Shown piece by piece: positions 8,944 to 18,397 of a stretch of 37,377 nt of DNA. The notes under the pieces were generated by a model, which saw only the letters and a program-made list of their open reading frames with translations, was not told the DNA's origin and searched no databases. Numbering within the stretch: the stretch's first letter is position 1; each line of letters starts with the position of its first letter. The DNA is from Candidatus Omnitrophota bacterium (GTDB taxonomy: Bacteria > Omnitrophota > Gorgyraeia > Aquiviventales > Aquiviventaceae). Both the position numbers and the translations under genes were made by a program. Where the stretch lies: the NCBI GenBank assembly GCA_023247235.1, contig JAHFGW010000003.1:29854-67230 (forward strand), given 5' to 3'.

Positions 8944-10890
8944 ATGTGCGGCATTGTGGGAAGCCTTCAACGGAACGGGGTCTTGGACCCTGAGTCGCTA
9001 CGGCAGATGACGGCGGCGCTGCGCCATCGAGGACCGGAACGTTCCGGGATCCACCAGTGGACCACTGGCGACTGCCAGATCAGCTTGGGACACACGCGCT
9101 TGAAGATTCTCGACCTCTCCGACGCCGCGTCGCAACCGATGGGCAATGACGACGGATCCGTGTGGCTGGTGTTCAACGGCGAGATCTACAACTTTCGAGA
9201 GCTCCGGGCGTCCTTGGAGCAGCGCGGGATGCGCTTTCGCACCGGGTCAGACACCGAGGTGCTGTTGCGACTCTACGAAGTCGAGGGCCCCCGCTGCGTG
9301 GAGCGGCTGGAGGGGATGTTCGCCTTCGCCGTGTGGGACGGCGGCCAGCGGCGCCTGCTGCTCGCCCGCGACCGGGTGGGGAAGAAACCGCTCTTTTACT
9401 GTTGGAGCCCGACGGTGTTTGCGTTTGGCTCAGAGATCAAAGCGCTGCTTCGCCATCCCGCCATCGTCCCCGCGGTGGACCGGCAGAGTCTGCCGGCGTT
9501 CTTTCTGTACGGCTATGTGCCTACCCCCGACACCATCTATCAGGGGATCCAGCAGCTGCCACCAGGACATACGCTGGTCCTGGACTCCGCCGGTCAGGCG
9601 CGTCTTTCGCCGTACTGGGACCTGCGGCCGAGCGGTCCGTCCGGTCCGATCCCCACGCCGGCTCATGCGGCCGCCAGGGTGCGGGACCTCCTCACCGCTG
9701 CGGTTCGCCGCCGCCTCGTCAGCGACGTGCCGGTGGGCGCGATGCTGAGCGGAGGGCTCGATTCGTCCATTGTCGTCGGGATCATGAGCCGGCTCTGCCG
9801 GGAGCCGGTTCGGACGTTCAGCATCGGGTTCTCCGGCGATCCGCGGTTCGACGAGACCGCCTACGCCCGTCTGGCCGCGCGACGCTTCGGCACGCGGCAT
9901 ACCGAGTTCACGGTCGAGCCCTCGGCGGTGGAGCTCGTGGAGCGACTCGTGTGGCACCATGACGGTCCGTTTGCCGACTCCTCCGCCATTCCCACGTATC
10001 TGCTTTGCCGGCTGACGCGCGAGCATGTGACGGTGGCGCTCAACGGCGATGGGGGAGACGAGCTGTTCGCCGGGTATCTTCGATTCTATGCCGCCGTGCT
10101 ATCCGAGCGGGTGCCGGCCTGGGTGCCTCGGGCGGCCCATCGGATGCTGGGCAGCCTCCCGCCGATTGGCGGGCCGAGGGGCCTGGTGCGCCGCGCGCAG
10201 AAATTCGCCGCCAGCGCCTCGCTGCCATTCAGCGAGCGCTTCAGCCGCTGGAACGCGGTGTTCTACGAGGATCTTCCCGCGCTCTTGCCCTGGAGCGACA
10301 CGCGGCAGGGCAACGGCCGCAGCGCGCCGGAGCCGCTCTGGCGCCTGGAGCCCTACTGGTCACAATGCCGCGGCGCCTCAGGACTGTCGCAGCTGCTCTT
10401 CCTCAATCTGAAAACCTATCTGCTGGATGATCTCCTGGTCAAGATGGACCGGTGCTCGATGGCGCACGCGCTGGAAGCCAGATCGCCGTTCTTGGATCGG
10501 GAATTGCTGGAATACGTCTTCGGCTTGCCTGACGAGATGAAGCTGCGCCGGGGCCACACCAAGGTGATCCTCCGGCGCGCGTTCGCCGATCTGGTGCCGC
10601 GCGAGATTCTGACACGGGACAAGATGGGCTTCGGCGTGCCCCTGCAGCGATGGTTCAAGACGGATCTGCGCGACTACCTGCGTGATCTGCTCTTGGCCCC
10701 CGGCGCGCGGCTGCGCGGCTATGTCGATCAAGACTACGTTCGGCGGCTGTGTGAAGCGCACGTGGCCGGCGCCGCGGATTACTCGGCCAGGCTGTGGACG
10801 CTGCTGACCTTTGAAGTGTGGCTGCGCCAACTGCCCACGTGGTCCACGGCGCCTGAGGAGGCGGCGGTGAGCGCGCCGGGGCTCGGATGA
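8944..10890 (+). CDS. asnB: Asparagine synthase (glutamine-hydrolysing), amidotransferase of EPS locus
   Basis: MCGIVGS N-terminus with Cys2, RHRGPE, FNGEIYNF, and SGGLDSSIV PPi motif in the C-terminal synthetase domain. Confidence 0.95.
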   Translation: MCGIVGSLQRNGVLDPESLRQMTAALRHRGPERSGIHQWTTGDCQISLGHTRLKILDLSDAASQPMGNDDGSVWLVFNGEIYNFRELRASLEQRGMRFRTGSDTEVLLRLYEVEGPRCVERLEGMFAFAVWDGGQRRLLLARDRVGKKPLFYCWSPTVFAFGSEIKALLRHPAIVPAVDRQSLPAFFLYGYVPTPDTIYQGIQQLPPGHTLVLDSAGQARLSPYWDLRPSGPSGPIPTPAHAAARVRDLLTAAVRRRLVSDVPVGAMLSGGLDSSIVVGIMSRLCREPVRTFSIGFSGDPRFDETAYARLAARRFGTRHTEFTVEPSAVELVERLVWHHDGPFADSSAIPTYLLCRLTREHVTVALNGDGGDELFAGYLRFYAAVLSERVPAWVPRAAHRMLGSLPPIGGPRGLVRRAQKFAASASLPFSERFSRWNAVFYEDLPALLPWSDTRQGNGRSAPEPLWRLEPYWSQCRGASGLSQLLFLNLKTYLLDDLLVKMDRCSMAHALEARSPFLDRELLEYVFGLPDEMKLRRGHTKVILRRAFADLVPREILTRDKMGFGVPLQRWFKTDLRDYLRDLLLAPGARLRGYVDQDYVRRLCEAHVAGAADYSARLWTLLTFEVWLRQLPTWSTAPEEAAVSAPGLG

Positions 10891-11615
10891 GGCGCCGGCT
10901 TGCTGCTGCCGGCCGATGGGGGCTCATGGCGCTCGCCGGATTGGCGGCCCTGGTTGGCCTTGCGCACTGGCCGGTGACCACGCGCGTCGGCATCAACTAC
11001 CAGGTCTCCAGAAAGCGCATGCCCCTCTACGAGAAAGCCATCGACTTTGCCAGCCGCGATCTCCAGACACGCCGCCTGGTGCGCGAAGTCACGGCGGGCT
11101 CCTCCAGCCAAGAGGACAGGCTCGTGAAGATCTTGGCCTGGATCACCGAGCACATGCACCCCATGCCCGAGGGCTTTGACGTGGTGGATGACCACCCATT
11201 CCACATTCTCATCCGGAGCTATGGCGCCGAGGACCAGCGCACCGAGGCGTTCGCGCTCCTGGCCGGCTATGCCGGCATGCCGACCGAGGTGTTCCGCGCC
11301 CGGCCGACGGGTGCTCCGCATGAACTGACGCTGGCCGTGGTGCAGTGCGGCAAGCGCCGCGTCATTCTTGACGTCGTCAACCGCGTGATCTTCCGCCGCC
11401 CCGACGGCCAGCTGGCCGATCTGCCGGAGATCCTTGAAGATCCTCGCGGGATGGCACGCCTGGCACCCGTGCCCACGGTCGATGGCGTGGCGTATTGGCG
11501 GTACCTCGAGACGCTGAAGAGCCATTCGAAGCTCTTCACGCGGACCCCGTGGCAGCAATGGTGGCCCCGTCTCTGGTGGGAATTCCAGCGGTTGACCGGG
11601 GGGCGCAATGGCTGA
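10887..11615 (+). CDS. Transglutaminase-like superfamily protein lacking the canonical Cys (membrane-anchored)
   Basis: ATGA overlap; N-terminal TM helix; HPFHILIRSYGAEDQRTEAFALLAGYAGM...APHELTLAVV...RVILDVVN matches the Cys/His/Asp transglutaminase layout, with Glu at the Cys position. Confidence 0.55.
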   Translation: MRRRLAAAGRWGLMALAGLAALVGLAHWPVTTRVGINYQVSRKRMPLYEKAIDFASRDLQTRRLVREVTAGSSSQEDRLVKILAWITEHMHPMPEGFDVVDDHPFHILIRSYGAEDQRTEAFALLAGYAGMPTEVFRARPTGAPHELTLAVVQCGKRRVILDVVNRVIFRRPDGQLADLPEILEDPRGMARLAPVPTVDGVAYWRYLETLKSHSKLFTRTPWQQWWPRLWWEFQRLTGGRNG

Positions 11616-13629
11616 CCGTCCGCTGGTGATTCAAATGGCCCAACTGAACAGCGGCTACGGGAAGCAGCAGTACCTGCCGTATAGCGTGGGCATACTGGCT
11701 GGCTACGTCCAGCGGGATGAGGCGCTCCGGAGCCGCTGCGAGTTCAGGCCGTTTCTCTACAAGCGGGAAGCGGTCGGTGAGATCGCCGATCGCATCGGCC
11801 GGGTGGGCCTGCTCGGCCTCTCGTGTTACATGTGGAACTTCCGGCTGAACATGGCGCTCGCCCAGGAGATGCGCCGCCGGGATCCGGAGTGTCTGATTGT
11901 CGTGGGCGGTCCGCACGTGCCGGATCGGCTGGGCGACTTCTTCGAGCGCTATCCGTCCATCGATCTGGCCGTGCACGGGGAGGGGGAGCTGACGTTCGCG
12001 GAGATCATCCAGGCGACGCTGGAGGGACGGGACTTCCGCCAGATTGAGGGGGCGTCCTACCATGACCGCCGACACGGCCGCATCCATCCGGTGCCGAGGC
12101 GGCCGCGATTGACCGACCTCAACGTGATCCCGTCCCCGTACCTGACCGGGGTGTTCGACCATCTGATTGAGGGGCGAGCCGAGATCGAATGGCACGTCAT
12201 GTGGGAAACCAACCGGGGCTGCCCATTCAGCTGCACATTCTGTGACTGGGGCTCCGCGATCGCCAGCAAGGTGCGGCCATTTGCGATCGAGCGGCTCTTC
12301 GAGGAGATCCGTTGGTTCGCGGACCATCGGGTCGGCTGGGTCTTCGGCTGCGACGCCAACTTCGGCATCCTGCCTCGAGATCGGGAGTTGGCGGAGGCCC
12401 TCGCCAGGGCCAAGCGCGACACGGGCTATCCGCAGGACTTCCGGGTGTGTTTCACCAAGAATAGCAATGACAAGGTCTTTCAGATCGCCAAGATTTTCCA
12501 GGACGCCGACATGTCCAAGGGCATCTCGCTGAGCATGCAGTCCCTGAGCGACGAGGCCCTGCAAAATATCAAGCGCAGCAATATTCAGCTAGGAGTCTTT
12601 CATGAGCTGCAGAGACGCTACTTGAAGGAGGGGATTCCGACCTATTCCGAGCTGATCATCGGCCTGCCTGGAGAAACGTACGAATCCTTTGTCAAGGGTC
12701 TGGACACCCTGCTGGACCAGGGACAGCACAGCGGCATCAACATCTACAATTGCTCCGTGATGCCGAATGCGGAGATGGGTAATCCCGAGTACCAGGCCCG
12801 GTTCCAGATCCGCACCATCGAGCTGCCGATTTTCCAGGCGCATGCGGATCCGGCCGAGCAGGGGGACACCATCACGGAATATGAGCCGATCGTGATCAGC
12901 ACGAGCACGCTCACGGTCCAGGACTGGCGCCGGACGTACCAGTTCGCCTGGGCGGTCCAATGCTTCCATCTGCTCGGGAGCCTGCAGGCGGTGAGCGCGT
13001 TCCTCCGGCACCGCTGCGGCGTCCGCTACGGGACATTCTATGAAGCGCTGCTGGCGTATGGTCACAGCCACCCCGGGACGCTGCTGCACGAAGAACTGTC
13101 GATCCTAGATGACATTCTGGACAACGTGCTGGCTGGCGTGGGGTTCCATCAGTACCTGCCGGAGTTCCTCGGCATCAACTGGCCGGCCGAAGAAGCCTCG
13201 CATCTGCGCCTTTGCGGAACCCTTGACCGATTCTACCGAGAATGCCGCGCGTTTCTGGATGACGTCATCAGGCGCCAGCGGCTGGGGATGCCTGATGCGC
13301 TCAGGGCCGACCTGCTGCGATATCAGGAAGCCGTCGTGGTCCGGCCCGATCGCCAGGCCGATGTGCTCCTGGCGCTTGGCTATAACCTCCACGAGTACGT
13401 CCAGAGTTGCCGGATGGGCGAGCCGATTGCGCTGGAGCGCGGAGCATTCCGGTACCGGGTGCTCGTCGGGGATCGGCTGAACGGGGATCTGGAGCGATTT
13501 GCGCGGGACGTCGTCTGGTTCGGCCGAAAGGGAGGGAAGTTTCTCTATCCGGTTCAGCGACTCAACGATGACGGTCGCGGGGGTGAGGTTCCCCAGGCGC
13601 CTGCGATGCACGCGGGGGAGCGCCGGTGA
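11608..13629 (+). CDS. B12-binding-domain-type radical SAM protein
   Basis: N-terminal GLSCYMWN...VVGGPHVPD (cobalamin-binding-like fold), NRGCPFSCTFCDWG CxxxCxxC cluster motif, GLPGETYESF motif. Confidence 0.9.
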   Translation: MADRPLVIQMAQLNSGYGKQQYLPYSVGILAGYVQRDEALRSRCEFRPFLYKREAVGEIADRIGRVGLLGLSCYMWNFRLNMALAQEMRRRDPECLIVVGGPHVPDRLGDFFERYPSIDLAVHGEGELTFAEIIQATLEGRDFRQIEGASYHDRRHGRIHPVPRRPRLTDLNVIPSPYLTGVFDHLIEGRAEIEWHVMWETNRGCPFSCTFCDWGSAIASKVRPFAIERLFEEIRWFADHRVGWVFGCDANFGILPRDRELAEALARAKRDTGYPQDFRVCFTKNSNDKVFQIAKIFQDADMSKGISLSMQSLSDEALQNIKRSNIQLGVFHELQRRYLKEGIPTYSELIIGLPGETYESFVKGLDTLLDQGQHSGINIYNCSVMPNAEMGNPEYQARFQIRTIELPIFQAHADPAEQGDTITEYEPIVISTSTLTVQDWRRTYQFAWAVQCFHLLGSLQAVSAFLRHRCGVRYGTFYEALLAYGHSHPGTLLHEELSILDDILDNVLAGVGFHQYLPEFLGINWPAEEASHLRLCGTLDRFYRECRAFLDDVIRRQRLGMPDALRADLLRYQEAVVVRPDRQADVLLALGYNLHEYVQSCRMGEPIALERGAFRYRVLVGDRLNGDLERFARDVVWFGRKGGKFLYPVQRLNDDGRGGEVPQAPAMHAGERR

Positions 13630-15248
13630 TGGCCCATCCCACCACGGCCCTGGTCATCGACTCGCCCGCGATGCAGCCGCGGGCACGGAGGCAAGCCCGG
13701 GCCGCTGGCACGGCGTTCGATTCGGCAGCCAGCGTCGAGAGCCTGTGGGGAGATTACCTCTCGCTCGTCGCCGCCCAGGCGGCCTTTGCGGTTTCGACTC
13801 TGGCCGGCCTGGCGCTCTGCGCGCGCCTCTTGGGCCCTGCGGGCTATGGGACCGTGGTCCTATTCATGATGGTGGTCCAACTCTGCTTCATTGGCGGAAC
13901 CAAGTGGTGTTTCCCAGCGGTCATGCGCTTCGCTCGCGAGGCCCTGGTCCTGGCGGGGCGCGCCGGTGAGGTCGTCTGGTCCTGGAGTCTGCTGTTTCTC
14001 GTCGCCGTCATCGCGTGTTCGCTCGGCCTCTTGGCGGCTTCACGAGGCGTGCGCACGCTCGTCGGGTCCGACAATCCGCCCGTCGGACTCTATCTGGCGG
14101 TCTTTGTGCTGACCGCCTTGAGCATGGCCGGGGTGCAATTGCTTCAGACGCAAGGCCGGATGAAAACGGCAGCCTGGGCGCCCGTGGCGGGCAAATGCCT
14201 CCTCATCCTCCTCCTGGCCGGACTGGCCTTCGCCAGTCCCTGGACGATGACGCCGACGACGGTGGTCGCCTGCGTGGCGGCGGCGTTGACGGTCCAGAGC
14301 GTGTTGAGCCTGGCGGCCGTGAACCCGCCATTGCTGCGGCCGGTGACGGTCGACTGGAACGTGCTGCGCAGGCTCGCGCGCTATTCGTTGCCGCTGTGGG
14401 CGGCGTGCGTGGCCGGCTACCTCTGCGAGTGGGTGGATCTGTATTTCCTTCGCGCATTCCGGGGGCACGCCGACGTCGGCATCTACCAGATCGCGTATCA
14501 AGTGTTCCTCTTTTTGGCTGGCGCGCTCGCCGGATTGTACACGCTCCTGTTTCCGGTGCTGACGGCCTGGGTCGCGGAAGGGCATCAGGAGCGAGTCCAT
14601 CGCTATGCCGATCGGTTCATCCCCCAGGTGAGCGTCCTCTGGGGGCTGCTGCTGCTGTTGCTTGGCGGGATGCAACGGCCAGGGTTCTCGCTGGTCTTTG
14701 GCGCGGCGTTTACCGGGAGCCAACACGCCTTCGCGCTCTTGCTCGCCGGCCTGGCCTTCCAACCGATCCTCGTGCTCTATGGCACGCTCCTGCTGAGCCA
14801 GGACCGGCCCCGTGAGAACGCCCGTGTGATGCTCATGATGGCCGCCCTCAATGTCCTCGGTGACATCGTGCTGGTCCCGCGGTGGGGCATGGCCGGCGCC
14901 GCGCTGTCCACCGTCACGAGTCTCGCGGTGGCTGCGTTGCTGTGCTGGCGGTGGAGCCATCGCCGCCTGCCGTTCAAGCGCCCCGCGGCAGTGATCGCCT
15001 CATCGCTCGTGGCGGGTGCGCTCTTGGCCATGGCGTTGCTGGATTCCCGCCTGACATGGCTGGTGGTTGCCGGCTCAGCCGCCGTGCTTGTCTGGTGGGC
15101 TCGGGCAGCCCGCCTGTTCTCGAAGGCAGATCTCTCCATGCTGGACTACGTGCGATGTCCCCCCTGGGCGAAGTCGCTGCTGGCGAAAGTCTACGCGGTG
15201 TTCTTTGCGCCCGGGCCTTGGCGCGCCACGCTGAGTTCGCTCAAATGA
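13629..15248 (+). CDS. Wzx-like polysaccharide flippase / membrane transport protein
   Basis: TGATG start; many TM helices throughout; LARLLGPAGYG-like motif (ALCARLLGPAGYGTVVLF) typical of the oligosaccharide flippase family. Confidence 0.85.
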   Translation: MAHPTTALVIDSPAMQPRARRQARAAGTAFDSAASVESLWGDYLSLVAAQAAFAVSTLAGLALCARLLGPAGYGTVVLFMMVVQLCFIGGTKWCFPAVMRFAREALVLAGRAGEVVWSWSLLFLVAVIACSLGLLAASRGVRTLVGSDNPPVGLYLAVFVLTALSMAGVQLLQTQGRMKTAAWAPVAGKCLLILLLAGLAFASPWTMTPTTVVACVAAALTVQSVLSLAAVNPPLLRPVTVDWNVLRRLARYSLPLWAACVAGYLCEWVDLYFLRAFRGHADVGIYQIAYQVFLFLAGALAGLYTLLFPVLTAWVAEGHQERVHRYADRFIPQVSVLWGLLLLLLGGMQRPGFSLVFGAAFTGSQHAFALLLAGLAFQPILVLYGTLLLSQDRPRENARVMLMMAALNVLGDIVLVPRWGMAGAALSTVTSLAVAALLCWRWSHRRLPFKRPAAVIASSLVAGALLAMALLDSRLTWLVVAGSAAVLVWWARAARLFSKADLSMLDYVRCPPWAKSLLAKVYAVFFAPGPWRATLSSLK

Positions 15249-16483
15249 ACCCAAGGCAACCGGATGGCACGGCCGGGCCGCGGATTGCCATTGGGACCTT
15301 CCGCCTCACGGCACGGGCCGAGGAGTTGGTCCTGGACGCCTTGAGGCGGCATCGCCTCTCCTACGGACCCATGACGCGGCGCTTCGAAGAGGCCTTCGCG
15401 AGCCTCCATGAGTGCCGCTTCGGCATCATGAGCAACAGCGGCACCAGCGCCCTGCAGGTGGCGCTGCAAGCAATGAAGGAACTGCATGGCTGGATGGATG
15501 GCGATGAGGTGCTCGTGCCGGCCATCACCTTCGTCTCAACGGTGAACGTGGTGCTGCACAACCGCATGCAGCCGGTCCTGGTCGATGTGGACCCTGCGTA
15601 CTATGCGGTGGACCCGGCCCGGTTGGAGGCGGCGATCTCGCCGCGGACCCGAGCCGTGATCCCGGTGCATCCCTTTGGGCAGCCCGCGGACATGGGACCC
15701 ATTCAAGACATCGCCCGCCGGCATGGCCTGAAGGTGATCGAGGACTCTTGCGAAACGCTCTTCGCCCGCTACCAAGGCCGGCGGGTCGGCAGCCTGGGGG
15801 ACATCGGGTGCTTTTCCACCTACATGGCGCACCTCATCGTCACCGGCGTCGGAGGATTGAACACCACGAATGACCCGGACTACGCCGTCCGCTTGCGATC
15901 ATTGATCAATCATGGACGGGACCCGGCCTACCTCAGCATCGATGACGACGATCAACTCCAGGATGACGCGCTGCCATCGGTCGTGGCTCGCCGCTTTCGG
16001 TTTACCAGCATCGGGCACAGCTTTCGGGCGACCGAGATGGAAGCGGCCTTGGGGCTGGCGCAGCTTGAGGGCTGGCAGGCCATGATCGCGGCCCGGCAGG
16101 CGAATGCCAGCCGGCTGCGGCGGGAGTTGTCGCCGCTTGCCTCGCGCGTGCAGCTGCCCGACACCCGGCCGGGCAATGAGCATGTCTTCATGATGTTCCC
16201 CATGGTGCTGCGCGACGAGGCCAAGGAACCGCTCGTGGAATTCCTGGAAGCGCATGGCGTGGAGACCCGGGACATGTTGCCGATCACCAACCAGCCGGTC
16301 TACCAGAGGATGCTCGGGTGGCGCGAGCGCGACTTCCCGGTGGCTGAGCGTCTCAACCGGCAAGGGTTCTACATGGGGTGCCATCAAGACCTCTCGGCGC
16401 AGGACCTGGCCTACGTGACGGAACTCTTCATGCGGCATGTCCGAGGCCGCCCGGCAACCCAGCAGGCGGCGGTTTCAGGATGA
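15245..16483 (+). CDS. DegT/DnrJ/EryC1/StrS-family PLP enzyme with His at the Schiff-base Lys position (possible sugar 3-dehydratase)
   Basis: ATGA start; NSGTSALQVALQAM, DEVLVPAITFVSTVN, VIEDSCETLFARYQGRRVGSLGDIGCFSTYMAHLIVTGVGG; the His at 15830-15832 aligns with the usual Lys. Confidence 0.85.
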   Translation: MNPRQPDGTAGPRIAIGTFRLTARAEELVLDALRRHRLSYGPMTRRFEEAFASLHECRFGIMSNSGTSALQVALQAMKELHGWMDGDEVLVPAITFVSTVNVVLHNRMQPVLVDVDPAYYAVDPARLEAAISPRTRAVIPVHPFGQPADMGPIQDIARRHGLKVIEDSCETLFARYQGRRVGSLGDIGCFSTYMAHLIVTGVGGLNTTNDPDYAVRLRSLINHGRDPAYLSIDDDDQLQDDALPSVVARRFRFTSIGHSFRATEMEAALGLAQLEGWQAMIAARQANASRLRRELSPLASRVQLPDTRPGNEHVFMMFPMVLRDEAKEPLVEFLEAHGVETRDMLPITNQPVYQRMLGWRERDFPVAERLNRQGFYMGCHQDLSAQDLAYVTELFMRHVRGRPATQQAAVSG

Positions 16484-17481
16484 GCTTCTGGGCCGGGAGA
16501 CGAGTGCTGGTGACCGGTGCGTCGGGCTTCATCGGCTCCCATTTGGTGGAGGCGTTGCTGGCACAGGGCGCGCGCGTGCGGGGCCTTGGCCGCAGCCGCC
16601 CGCGCCTCGAGGCCGCGCTCGGAGCGCAAGCTGCCCACATCGAATGGATGGAAGGAGACCTCACGCTTGCTGCCGTCGCCCGGACCGCGTGCTCGGGGAT
16701 GGAGATGGTGTGCCACCTCGCCGGCCATGTCGGTGGCATCGGACAGAACGCGGCGTCTCCGTCAACCATGCTGGTGGATAATGTGCGTCTGGGCCTGCCC
16801 ATCGTCGACGCCGCAGCCCGCGCGGGCGTCGACCGGCTGCTCTGCGTCAGCTCCGCGTGCGTCTACCCGGGCGATTGCACGATCCCCACGCCGGAATCGG
16901 AGGGATTCGCGGGCGATCCCGAAGCCACCAATTTCGGCTACGGCTGGGCCAAGCGGCTCCTGGAAGTGCAGGCGCGCGCCGCGATGCGGGAATTCGGGAT
17001 GAACGTCGCCATCGTGCGGCCCTACAACGCCTATGGGCCGCGCGATCACTTCGAGCTGCAGACGGGCCACGTGATTCCCGCGCTGATTCGTAAAGTCCTC
17101 GAGGGAGACGATCCGCTGATCGTGTGGGGGGATGGCACGCAGACCCGCTCGTTCCTCTACGTCACGGATCTGGTTGAGGGGCTTCTACGGGCCGTCGAGC
17201 AGTATGCGGTGGGGGATCCGGTGAACCTGGGCACGGAGGAGGAAATCACGACGGCGGCGCTGGCGCAGCTGATCAGCGAGCTGTGCGGCCGGGCGCCGGA
17301 GGTGCGATTCGATCCCGGCCGGCCCAGCGGGCAGGCCCGCCGCCGAGGCGACCTCAGAACAGCTCGGGAGCAGTTGGGATTCGCCCCGCGTGTGGGTCTG
17401 CGCGAGGGGCTGGGCCGCACGATTGAGTGGTACATGCAGCAACGGATCCTCTCGGAAGCCGGCGCGCCCCACGCCAGATGA
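16480..17481 (+). CDS. GDP-L-fucose-synthase-like NAD(P)-dependent SDR epimerase/reductase
   Basis: ATGA start; VTGASGFIGSHL, HVGGIGQN, SSACVYPGDCTIPTPES, HVIPALIRKVLEGDDPLIVWGDGTQTRSFLYVTDLVEG, strongly reminiscent of the GDP-fucose synthase family. Confidence 0.85.
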   Translation: MSFWAGRRVLVTGASGFIGSHLVEALLAQGARVRGLGRSRPRLEAALGAQAAHIEWMEGDLTLAAVARTACSGMEMVCHLAGHVGGIGQNAASPSTMLVDNVRLGLPIVDAAARAGVDRLLCVSSACVYPGDCTIPTPESEGFAGDPEATNFGYGWAKRLLEVQARAAMREFGMNVAIVRPYNAYGPRDHFELQTGHVIPALIRKVLEGDDPLIVWGDGTQTRSFLYVTDLVEGLLRAVEQYAVGDPVNLGTEEEITTAALAQLISELCGRAPEVRFDPGRPSGQARRRGDLRTAREQLGFAPRVGLREGLGRTIEWYMQQRILSEAGAPHAR

Positions 17482-17491
17482 CGCCGCCCCC

Positions 17492-18397
17492 ATGACCGAC
17501 CAGCCGCTGGTGAGCATCGTGACGCCGTCGCTGAACCAGGGCGAATTCCTCGAGCACACCTTGCTGAGCGTGGCGAACCAAACCTACCCTCACCTCGAAC
17601 ACCTGGTCCTGGACGGCGGCTCCACCGACCGCACCCTGGAGCTGCTGCGTCAGTACGAGTCGAGGTATGCCCTGCGGTGGTGGTCAGAGCCGGATGGCGG
17701 GCAGTCACACGCCGTCAATAAGGGGTTCGCCAGGGCCCGGGGCGCCATCATCGGCTGGTTGAACGCCGACGATGTCTATTTCACGCGGGATGCCCTTGAG
17801 AGCGTTGTGCGGACCTTCCGGGCTGCGCCGGATGCCTCGGTGGTCTATGGGGACTGCGTGTTCATGTCTCGCGCGGGGACGGTGTTTCGCGTATCCCCGG
17901 CGACCTCCGCCGTCACCCGGGAAGACCTGCAGTACCACGGCATCGATCAATGCGCCGCCTTCTTCCAGCGCCGCGTGGTCCACGCCTACTCCCTTCGGCA
18001 GGACCTCCACTATCTGAGTGACTATGAGTATTGGCTGCGTTTGTGCGCCACGGAGCGCTTTGTCCATTTGAAGAAGCTGGTGGCCGCCTACCGTGTCTAT
18101 CCTGACAGCAAGAGCTTCTCGCGGTCGGCTCGGCTGGAGGAAGAGTGGCGCCACGTCTGGCGCGAATATTTTGGAACCAGCGCGGGGCCTCGAGGCCTGT
18201 ACAGGGCCCTGAGACAGCGGGCGATGGCGTTGGGGCTTCGGGTGCGCGGCTTGGGGCGGCTTCCGGAGGTGTACCGCTCGCCGCTCGCCTTTCCGGGGCA
18301 GCGGCCGCCGTGGTTCTGGTTGGGGGTCCAGCAGCTCGTCCTTCCGATCGGTGCGTTCGCTCGAACCAGGGCGGTCTCGACATGCGCGTCACGTTAA
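17492..18397 (+). CDS. Glycosyltransferase family 2
   Basis: MTDQPLVSIVTPSLNQGEFLEHTLLSVANQTYPHLEHLVLDGGSTDRT...WLNADDVY. Confidence 0.93.
   Translation: MTDQPLVSIVTPSLNQGEFLEHTLLSVANQTYPHLEHLVLDGGSTDRTLELLRQYESRYALRWWSEPDGGQSHAVNKGFARARGAIIGWLNADDVYFTRDALESVVRTFRAAPDASVVYGDCVFMSRAGTVFRVSPATSAVTREDLQYHGIDQCAAFFQRRVVHAYSLRQDLHYLSDYEYWLRLCATERFVHLKKLVAAYRVYPDSKSFSRSARLEEEWRHVWREYFGTSAGPRGLYRALRQRAMALGLRVRGLGRLPEVYRSPLAFPGQRPPWFWLGVQQLVLPIGAFARTRAVSTCASR

Noticed and set aside
8944-11615. AsnB homologue plus transglutaminase-like protein as a lasso-peptide cluster
   Set aside because: AsnB keeps an intact Cys2 glutaminase domain, the transglutaminase-like protein lacks its Cys, no precursor peptide or RRE was seen, and the context is polysaccharide synthesis.
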